Below the pieces are notes generated by a model. That model saw nothing but the letters and a program-made list of their open reading frames with translations, did not search any database and was not told the origin of the DNA. The translations under genes were made by a program, and so were the position numbers. A stretch of DNA of 15,675 nt from Caulobacteraceae bacterium (lineage in GTDB: Bacteria > Pseudomonadota > Alphaproteobacteria > Caulobacterales > Caulobacteraceae): NCBI GenBank assembly GCA_947479185.1, contig CANJYY010000018.1, positions 1 through 15,675 of the forward strand, given 5' to 3'. Position 1 is the stretch's first letter, and each line of letters starts with the position of its first letter. Shown piece after piece: positions 6,702 to 13,703 of this stretch.

Positions 6702-8144
6702 ATGGCGTTCGACATACCTCCCGCCCGCCGGACCCTCGCCATCGTCGGCGGCGGATTCAGCGGCTCCCTGCTGGCGCTGAAGCTTGTCGCGCTGCGGCCG
6801 GACTGGCGCGTGGTGCTGGTCGAGGCGTCGAGCCGGCCGGGGCGAGGCCTGGCCTACGGCGCCTGCGCGCCGTCCCACCTGCTCAACGTCCCCGTCGCCC
6901 GCATGGAGGCCGGCCTCAAGCCCGCCTACGGCGACTGGCTGGCCGGACGGGCGGAGATGACCGAGGCCCTGGCCGAGAGCGGCGGGGAGATGAGCGCCGC
7001 TTTCTCGCCCCGCGAACTCTGGGGTCAGTATCTGCAGGAGCAGGTCGCCGCCGCCCGCGTGACCGACAACGGCCCCAGCCTGACCGTGCTGCGCGGCGAG
7101 GCCGTGCGGTTCCTTGATCCGCCCCGGCGTGGGCTGGTGCTCGGCGATGGCCGCGAGGTCGAGGCCGAGACGATCGTGCTGGCCACCGGCAACCTGCCGC
7201 CCCGCCCGCCCCTGCCGGCCGACAGCTGGCTGCGCGACAGCGCCGCCTTCGCCGCCGATCCCTGGGCGGTCGACGCCCTGACCGGCCTCGATCCGGACGC
7301 GCCAGTGCTGCTGCTGGGCGCCGGCCTGACCATGGTCGACATCGCCCTGAAGCTGGCCGAGGAGGGCCATCGCGGGCCGATGCTGGCGGTGTCGCGGCGC
7401 GGCCTGCTGCCGGGCGCCCACCGCTACGGCGGCCACTGGGAGCCGTTCCTCGGCCCCCTGCTGCCCGCCAGCCCGCTGACCCTGTCGAAGGCCATCCGCG
7501 CGGAGACCAAGCGCGCCAACGCCGCCGGCCAGCCCTGGCAGCGGGTGATCGACGCCGTGCGGCCGGTCATCGCCCGCGTCTGGTCGAGCTGGACGGCGGC
7601 CCAGAAGCGCCAGTTCCTGCGCCATCAGCGGCCGCGCTGGGACGTCCATCGCCACCGCATGGCCCCGCGCATCGCCCAGCGGATCGACGCCCTGATGGCC
7701 GCCGGACAGCTGAGCGTCCGCGCCGCCCGCAGCCGCGACTGGACCCCGGCCGGCGAAGCCGTGGCCGTCACCCTGCACCCGCGCGGCGGCGGTGCGGCGG
7801 AGACGCTGAGGGTGGCCAGGGTGATCAACTGCACCGGCCCGCGCAGCGACCTGCACGGCCTTGAGGTCCCGCTCTACGCCGACCTCGCCCGCAAGGGGCT
7901 GATCGCGCCGGACGATCTGGGGCTGGGGCTGGAGACGGCCGACTGCGCCGTGCTCGGCGCGCGCGGCGAGGTCTCGACCTGGCTGTATGCGCTGGGCCCC
8001 CTGACCCGCCCGGCCTGGTGGGAAATCACCGCCGTCCCCGAGATCACCGCCCAGGTCGACGGTTTGGCCCACCGGCTGGCGGAGGATGCTGTCGTGGGGC
8101 TGTCGCTGTCGGAGGTGTTCGTGGATCTGGGGGCGGGGATTTAG
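6702..8144 (+). CDS. FAD/NAD(P)-binding oxidoreductase (NAD_binding_9 type)
   Basis: This 480-residue protein has two dinucleotide-binding folds. The N-terminal FAD site is LAIVGGGFSGSL (residues 12-23), with the acidic end of the second strand at VEASSRPGRG (40-49) and then AYGACAPSHLLNVPV (51-65). ATGNLPPRP (161-169) closes the first fold. A second Rossmann motif, LLLGAGLTMVD (203-213), suits NAD(P)H. VINCTGPRSDL (about 376-386) is the late FAD-contact motif. Proteins of this layout are usually annotated only as FAD/NAD(P)-binding proteins; the substrate is unknown, and the neighbours (rpsD, formaldehyde genes) give no hint. No signal peptide. GAGGG lies three bases before the ATG, closer than usual. 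Repeat copy 2 lies upstream, and copy 3 starts within the stop codon. Confidence 0.85.
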   Translation: MAFDIPPARRTLAIVGGGFSGSLLALKLVALRPDWRVVLVEASSRPGRGLAYGACAPSHLLNVPVARMEAGLKPAYGDWLAGRAEMTEALAESGGEMSAAFSPRELWGQYLQEQVAAARVTDNGPSLTVLRGEAVRFLDPPRRGLVLGDGREVEAETIVLATGNLPPRPPLPADSWLRDSAAFAADPWAVDALTGLDPDAPVLLLGAGLTMVDIALKLAEEGHRGPMLAVSRRGLLPGAHRYGGHWEPFLGPLLPASPLTLSKAIRAETKRANAAGQPWQRVIDAVRPVIARVWSSWTAAQKRQFLRHQRPRWDVHRHRMAPRIAQRIDALMAAGQLSVRAARSRDWTPAGEAVAVTLHPRGGGAAETLRVARVINCTGPRSDLHGLEVPLYADLARKGLIAPDDLGLGLETADCAVLGARGEVSTWLYALGPLTRPAWWEITAVPEITAQVDGLAHRLAEDAVVGLSLSEVFVDLGAGI

Positions 8145-8307
8145 ATCCTCCTTCCTCCCCACACCGTGGGGAGGGGGACCATGCGGAGCATGGTGGAGGG
8201 GTCAGCGCTGGAAGTGGTGAGCATTCGCGTTTTGGCTCAAACCTCTGACGCCGGCGCTGCCCCTCAGTCACGCTCCGCGTGACAGCTCCCCGCGAGCGGG
8301 GAGCATC
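8144..8307 (-). repeat. Intergenic multi-hairpin repeat, copy 3 (B end to A end on the + strand)
   Basis: This 164-bp copy is the longest. Its first base, the G of GATCCTCC, is the last base of the oxidoreductase stop codon. Stems are CCTCCCCAC/GTGGGGAGG around ACC, ACCATGC/GCATGGT around GGA, GTCACGC/GCGTGAC around TCC, and GCTCCCCGC/GCGGGGAGC around GA. The middle (about 8203-8257) is not shared with the other copies. It fills the whole gap between two convergent genes and could terminate both. Confidence 0.85.
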
Positions 8308-8316
8308 GTCGGAAAG

Positions 8317-9156
8317 CTACTCCAGCCGCTCCCGATGCCAGGCCAGGTGGTCGGCGATAAACGTCGCGACGAAGAAGTAGCCGTGGTCGTAGCCTTCGTG
8401 GCGCAGCACGGTCAGCGGCTGGCCGGCGGCGTCGCAGGCGGCTTCCAGCAGCTCGGGCTTCAGCTGTTCGACCAGCCAGGGATCGGCGGTCCCCTGCTCC
8501 ACCAGAATGTCGTCGTAGCGGCCCTTCGCGGCGCCGGCCTCGATCAGGCGGGTGGCGTCGTGGCCCGTCCAGGTCGTCTCGTCTTTCCCGAGGTATCCGG
8601 CAAAGGCCCGCTGGCCCCAGGGACAGCGGGTCGGCGAGCAGATCGGGGCGAAGGCGCCGACCGAGCGGAACAGGTCCGGATACTTCAGCGCCAGCGTCAG
8701 GGCCCCGTGACCGCCCATCGAATGGCCGCTGATCGCGCGGCGGCCCGCGTCCACCGGAAAGGCGCCGTGCACCGCCTCAAGCAGGTCGCGGACGATGTAG
8801 GTCTCCATGGTGAAGTGCGGCGCCCAGGGCTTCTGCGTGGCGTCGACATAGAAGCCGGCGCCCTTGCCGAAGTCGTAATCGGGGTGGTCGGCGACCTCAT
8901 CACCGCGCGGGCTGGTGTCCGGCGCGACGATGGCCAGGCCGAGCGCCGCGGCCGCGCCATAGGCCCCGCCCTTGGTGGTGAAGTTCTCCTCCGTGCAGGT
9001 CAGGCCCGACAGCCAGACCAGCAGCGGAAACGGCCCCTCGCCCGGCGGCAGGAAGATCGTGAACCGCATCGGCGTGCCGGTGGCCGCGCTCTGGTGCCGG
9101 CAATAGTGCAGCGTCCCGTCGAACGTGCGGTGGGTGGAGAGGATTTCGAGGGTCAT
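8317..9156 (-). CDS. fghA: S-formylglutathione hydrolase
   Basis: This 279-residue protein is the normal length for the esterase D / S-formylglutathione hydrolase family. The catalytic triad is visible: Ser146 in SGHSMGGHGAL (143-153), Asp225 in GTADPWL and His258 in GYDHGYFF. Family segments WLSGLTCTEENF (48-59), APDTSPRGD (78-86) and DYDFGKGAGFYVDAT (93-107) are all present. It hydrolyses S-formylglutathione to formate and glutathione in the cytoplasm, the second step of glutathione-dependent formaldehyde removal. The first-step enzyme is encoded immediately upstream on the same strand. The 151 bp between them is almost filled by repeat copy 4. The ribosome binding site is weak (GCGAGA before the ATG). 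Confidence 0.97.
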   Translation of the reverse strand: MTLEILSTHRTFDGTLHYCRHQSAATGTPMRFTIFLPPGEGPFPLLVWLSGLTCTEENFTTKGGAYGAAAALGLAIVAPDTSPRGDEVADHPDYDFGKGAGFYVDATQKPWAPHFTMETYIVRDLLEAVHGAFPVDAGRRAISGHSMGGHGALTLALKYPDLFRSVGAFAPICSPTRCPWGQRAFAGYLGKDETTWTGHDATRLIEAGAAKGRYDDILVEQGTADPWLVEQLKPELLEAACDAAGQPLTVLRHEGYDHGYFFVATFIADHLAWHRERLE

Positions 9157-9173
9157 GGCGGTCTCGCTTGAAA

Positions 9174-9302
9174 GATGCTCCCCTTCGGGGGAGCTGGCCC
9201 TGCGAAACCGCAGGTGAAGCAGGGACTGAGGGGGTCACCCGCGATCTGAGCGGACCCCCTCCACCGCCTTCGGCGGTCACCCTCCCCCGATGGGGGAGGA
9301 TC
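9174..9302 (+). repeat. Intergenic multi-hairpin repeat, copy 4 (A end to B end)
   Basis: This 129-bp element runs from GATGCTCCCC to GGGGGAGGATC. Stems are GCTCCCC/GGGGAGC, CCCTGC/GCAGGG (a longer-looped version of the second stem), ACCGCC/GGCGGT around TTC, and CCTCCCCC/GGGGGAGG around GAT. Bases 9226-9250 are the exact reverse complement of 6546-6570 in copy 2. It sits between the formaldehyde dehydrogenase stop (9308) and the S-formylglutathione hydrolase start (9156), inside what is otherwise a two-gene pathway unit. Confidence 0.87.
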
Positions 9303-9307
9303 AGTTT

Positions 9308-10417
<1,110 letters not shown>

Positions 10418-10477
10418 CGGGCGACTCCTGTTTGGACGCCCGCAACCTAACGCCTCAGCCGCATTCGTGAAGCCTTG

Positions 10478-11725
10478 TCAGACCTCGACCACGGCCGGCA
10501 GGCGATAGCGTCCGTCGAGCAGCTCGGGTCGAGGCAGGTAGCCGCGCATGAACAGGGCGAACGGCCCGGCGGGCGCCGGCAGCCAGTTGGCCTCCCGCGT
10601 GGGATCCGGCCGCTCGTGGCTGATCCAGAGATCCAGCGAGCCATCATCATTCCACGTCAGGCCGGGCGTGCGGTCGCCGATCGCGTAACGGTTCAGCGGA
10701 TTGTCGGTGAAGAAGAACTGCCGCTCGGGCGTCACCTCATAGAGGCTCAGCGACCAGAAGCTGTCGACGGGGATCTGACGGTCGGCCGGCAGATGCAGCC
10801 GCCAGGCCTTCGTGCCATCGAACACACCGCCCGCGCCGGCAAACGGCGTGGCGCGCAGATAGGTGGCCTCGACCAGCGGCAATGCCGCCAGGCCGCCCAG
10901 GGCGACCACGGCGCGGAAGCCATAGTCCTGACCGAAGTCCCCGAGCCGCGCCGCCGGGTAGGCCCAGCCGTCGATGAAGGTGTTGCCCGAAAGGCCGCCG
11001 CCGCCACGCACGGCCTTGCGGGCGTCTTCGACCCCGGCCTCGATCTCGGCGGCCTCGGCCGGCGAGAAGCCGGCGGCGTCGAAGTGGCCCTCGCCGATCC
11101 CCAGAACCGCGATCCGCCGCAGCAGCGCCAGATCGGTGACTGGCGGACGGTTGACCGCCATCAGGGCGTCGGCGCTGGCGAAATAGTCGGCCCAACTGTC
11201 ACCGCGCCGCGCGAAAGTAGTGGCCGGCGGAACCTCGGGCCCCTGGGCCGAGAAGCCGCCCTGGACGATCCGCGCGGCGTCGAGGTCATGCGGACCGTCG
11301 ACAAGGATCCGGGCCAGGGCCCAGACGTGGGCGGTCGGCGCGCGGATCACGTTGCGGCCCTGCGCCGCCTCTTCGGGGCCCACCAGGGTGAAGACGCCGC
11401 CTTCCGGCCCGGTGGTGCGGGTGCCGAGCACCGCGAAACTGTTGCTGTAGGCGTCCATCAGCTGCAGCGAGACGTAGCGGTCGCCCGACGGCGGCAGGGT
11501 CAGGGTCACCGGCCCGTTGGACAGGTCCAGCTGGGCCGTGGCGTAAAGTGTGTCGTTGTTGGGCGTGGTCACCGTCCGCTGGCGATGGTCCGCCAGGTTG
11601 CGCATCGCGGCGAAGACGTTCATCGCCGAGCCGACCGACTGGCCGCGGGTGCGAACAGCGGCGATCTCGATCAACGGCAGGGTGTACAGCCAAGCGTCCC
11701 GGGCGGCCGCGCGAAGGTCAGTCAT
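10478..11725 (-). CDS. DUF1254/DUF1214 domain protein
   Basis: This encodes 415 residues from the ATG at 11725. The N-terminal half carries the DUF1254 pattern, with TPNNDTLYATAQLDLSNGP (residues 54-72) and YVSLQLMDAYSNSF (84-97). The C-terminal half carries DUF1214, with FWSLSLYE (323-330), DNPLNRYAIGDRTPGL (341-356), GSLDLWISHERP (362-373) and PFALFMRGYLPRPELLDG (388-405). The two domains together are common in proteobacteria, but the biochemical role is not established. No signal peptide is evident. An in-frame GTG at 11767 would add 14 residues and lie 15 bases after the trmJ stop; I prefer the ATG because the sequence resembling the family starts there, but the ribosome binding site does not decide it. 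It is probably transcribed with trmJ, and formaldehyde dehydrogenase follows after 60 bp. Confidence 0.85.
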   Translation of the reverse strand: MTDLRAAARDAWLYTLPLIEIAAVRTRGQSVGSAMNVFAAMRNLADHRQRTVTTPNNDTLYATAQLDLSNGPVTLTLPPSGDRYVSLQLMDAYSNSFAVLGTRTTGPEGGVFTLVGPEEAAQGRNVIRAPTAHVWALARILVDGPHDLDAARIVQGGFSAQGPEVPPATTFARRGDSWADYFASADALMAVNRPPVTDLALLRRIAVLGIGEGHFDAAGFSPAEAAEIEAGVEDARKAVRGGGGLSGNTFIDGWAYPAARLGDFGQDYGFRAVVALGGLAALPLVEATYLRATPFAGAGGVFDGTKAWRLHLPADRQIPVDSFWSLSLYEVTPERQFFFTDNPLNRYAIGDRTPGLTWNDDGSLDLWISHERPDPTREANWLPAPAGPFALFMRGYLPRPELLDGRYRLPAVVEV

Positions 11726-11782
11726 GGTCTGCGTTTCCCGGGCAGTATCAGGTGGCGCGGCATTCACCGCCCGCCCGCCTTG

Positions 11783-12565
11783 TTACTCTTTAGTCTCATT
11801 CTTAGCGGCCGCCTTCTGGCGCGCAAGTTTTTCCAGAACCCGACCTCGGCCCTTCGACAAGGCGGTGACCACGCCGCGCCAGGTGCGGACTTCCTGGTCG
11901 GTCAGGCGCGAACGGCCGAGCGAAATACGCAGGTTGCGCACCATCGACGGCCGCTTTTCAGGCGGGTGGAAGAACCCGGCGTTGTCGAGTTCGCTCTCCA
12001 GTTGCTCGTAGAGGCCGACCACCACGGACATGTCGGCCGGGCCATCGACGTTGACGGCGAAGGCTTCGCGCGGCCGGTCAGCGACGCCGAGGCGCCATTC
12101 ATAGGCGTTCAGCGCCACGGCCTGGGACAGGTTCAGCGAACGGAACCGCTCGTCGACCGGGATGGTGACGATGCCGTGGCACAGGGCGATGTCGTCGGTC
12201 TCCAGCCCGGCCCGCTCGCCGCCGAACAGCAGGCCCACGCCCTCGCCGGCGTCGACCGCGGCATGCAGGTTGGCGGCCGCCTCGCGCGGCGTCAGCACCG
12301 GCAGCTGGGTGCCGCGCGACCGCGCCGTGGTGGCGTAGACCAGCTTGAGGTCGGCGACGGCCTCCTCCAGCCGGTCGAAGACCTTTGCGTTGTCGAGCGG
12401 CCAGTCGGCGCCCGAGGCCGACGGCCAGGCCCTCTCCTGCGGCCAGCCGTCGCGCGGCCGGACCAGACGCAGGTCGGCCAGTCCGAAGTTGGCCATCACC
12501 CGCGCCACCGCGCCGATGTTCTCGGCCAGCTGGGGTTCATTGAGGATGACGACGGGTGGGTTCAC
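11783..12565 (-). CDS. trmJ: tRNA 2'-O-methyltransferase, TrmJ/TrmH family
   Basis: This 260-residue SPOUT-fold methyltransferase has the three family motifs: NEPQLAENIGAVARVMANFG (residues 9-28), LLFGGERAGL (112-121) and SLNLSQAVAL (143-152), which form the knotted S-adenosylmethionine site. The C-terminal extension (about 185-236), with LYEQLESELDNAGFF and RNLRISLGRSRLTDQEVRTWRG, is typical of TrmJ, which methylates the ribose of nucleotide 32 in tRNA. TrmJ is more likely than a general TrmH because of this extension. The start is GTG at 12565 with GGAAG upstream. It is divergent from the beta-lactamase gene. The 124-bp gap contains a small hairpin, GGGTCGC/GCGACCC (12583-12600), which would lie in the trmJ leader. 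Confidence 0.92.
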   Translation of the reverse strand: MNPPVVILNEPQLAENIGAVARVMANFGLADLRLVRPRDGWPQERAWPSASGADWPLDNAKVFDRLEEAVADLKLVYATTARSRGTQLPVLTPREAAANLHAAVDAGEGVGLLFGGERAGLETDDIALCHGIVTIPVDERFRSLNLSQAVALNAYEWRLGVADRPREAFAVNVDGPADMSVVVGLYEQLESELDNAGFFHPPEKRPSMVRNLRISLGRSRLTDQEVRTWRGVVTALSKGRGRVLEKLARQKAAAKNETKE

Positions 12566-12689
12566 GGCGGGGCTTCCAATTCGGGTCGCGCGGGCGACCC
12601 GGCTGTTTTATCGAAGGGCCGCGCAGATAGCAGAAAAGAAATCGCCCCGCCGCGCCCATTCGCGACGGTCAGGCGTTAGACTTTCCGCC

Positions 12690-13703
12690 ATGCATCGCGC
12701 CCTCGCCCTGATCGCCGTCCTGACGCTCGCCGCCTGCGGGCCGGCCTCGCCGGGCGTGCAGCCAATGTCACCGCCGCTCGACGCCGCGATCCTGGACCAG
12801 GAGATCGGCGAGATCGCCGCCCGGGCGCAACCGGCGTCGATGGAAATCGCCGTGCAGAACCTCGACGGCGGGGAGATGTGGGCCTGGAACGGCGACAAGG
12901 CCTTTCCGATGCAGAGCGTGTTCAAGGCGCCGCTGGCCGCCGCGGTATTGTCGGAGGTCGATCACGGCCGACTCTCCCTCGACGAAACCATCACCATAGG
13001 GGAGCCGGACATCTCGCCGGCCCACAGTCCGGTGGCCGACGCCTGGCCGCGGGTCACGACCTATACCGTCCGCGATCTGCTGGAACGCACGGTCAGCGAC
13101 AGCGACAACACCGCCGCCGACGTGCTGATGCGGCGGATCGGCGGGCCCGGCGCGGTGACGGCCTGGCTGCGCGGGCAAGGCGTCAAGGACATCCGCATCG
13201 ACCGCTATGAGCGCGAGCTGCAGCCGAACCTCTACGGCATGGCCTCGTTCCGCATCGCCTGGAAGGGCTGGCCGGCCTTCGAGGCGGCCCGCAATGCGGT
13301 GCCCGAGCCGGTGCGGCGGGCAGCCACGGCGCGGTATCTGGCCGATCCGCGCGACACCATGACCGCCAGCGGCGGGCTGACCTTCCTGCGAAGGCTGTCG
13401 TTGGGCCAACTGATCTCGCCGCCGAGCACCGCCCTGCTTTTGAAGCTGATGGGGGACACCCGGTACGGAACCAGTCGCCTGGCGGCGGGCCTGCCGCCGG
13501 ACGCGCGTCTGGTTCACAAATCCGGCGCGTCGGCGACCGACCTGGGCCTGACGCCCGCGGTCAACGACATCGGCATCGTGACGCTGAAGGACGGCCGCAA
13601 GTATGCGGTGATCGTCTTCCTGTCGGCGACGCCACGGGACGAGAGGGCGCAGCAGGATATCTTCGCCGACGTGATGCGGGTGATCGTGAAGGCCGCGGGC
13701 TAG
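12690..13703 (+). CDS. Class A beta-lactamase-like lipoprotein
   Basis: This encodes 337 residues from the ATG at 12690. MHRALALIAVLTLAAC is a lipoprotein signal (L13-A-A-C16), so the enzyme is probably anchored in the envelope. Class A motifs occur in order: S76-V-F-K79 (the S-x-x-K nucleophile), S138-D-N140 (SDN loop), RYERELQ at 172-178 giving E174 as the general base, and K277-S-G279 (K-T/S-G). The position equivalent to Asn170 of the omega loop is Gln178, which is unusual. The length is above the usual 260-300, partly because of the lipoprotein linker and an extended region after the omega loop, as in subclass A2 (PER/CfxA-like) enzymes. It may hydrolyse penicillins or cephalosporins, but the spectrum cannot be judged. 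The open frame upstream to 12345 overlaps trmJ and is not a real extension. Its stop overlaps that of the hybrid kinase. Confidence 0.9.
   Translation: MHRALALIAVLTLAACGPASPGVQPMSPPLDAAILDQEIGEIAARAQPASMEIAVQNLDGGEMWAWNGDKAFPMQSVFKAPLAAAVLSEVDHGRLSLDETITIGEPDISPAHSPVADAWPRVTTYTVRDLLERTVSDSDNTAADVLMRRIGGPGAVTAWLRGQGVKDIRIDRYERELQPNLYGMASFRIAWKGWPAFEAARNAVPEPVRRAATARYLADPRDTMTASGGLTFLRRLSLGQLISPPSTALLLKLMGDTRYGTSRLAAGLPPDARLVHKSGASATDLGLTPAVNDIGIVTLKDGRKYAVIVFLSATPRDERAQQDIFADVMRVIVKAAG

Noticed and set aside
6567..8162. A 531-codon open frame opposite the FAD oxidoreductase
   Set aside because: The plus-strand protein has clear dinucleotide-binding motifs; the antisense frame has low-complexity composition and runs through repeat copy 2.
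12583..12600. Small hairpin GGGTCGC/GCGACCC before trmJ
   Set aside because: A seven-base stem is common by chance at this GC content, it lacks a T-run, and it is not related to the repeat family; noted only in the trmJ entry.
10475..12679. A 734-codon open frame on the plus strand opposite the DUF1254 gene and trmJ
   Set aside because: It spans two well-recognised genes on the other strand, and its composition (Arg, Gly, Gln, His rich) is typical of antisense frames in GC-rich DNA. No motif is recognisable.
12345..12689. N-terminal extension of the beta-lactamase-like gene of 115 codons
   Set aside because: The extension overlaps trmJ, and the lipoprotein signal at 12690 fixes the true start.
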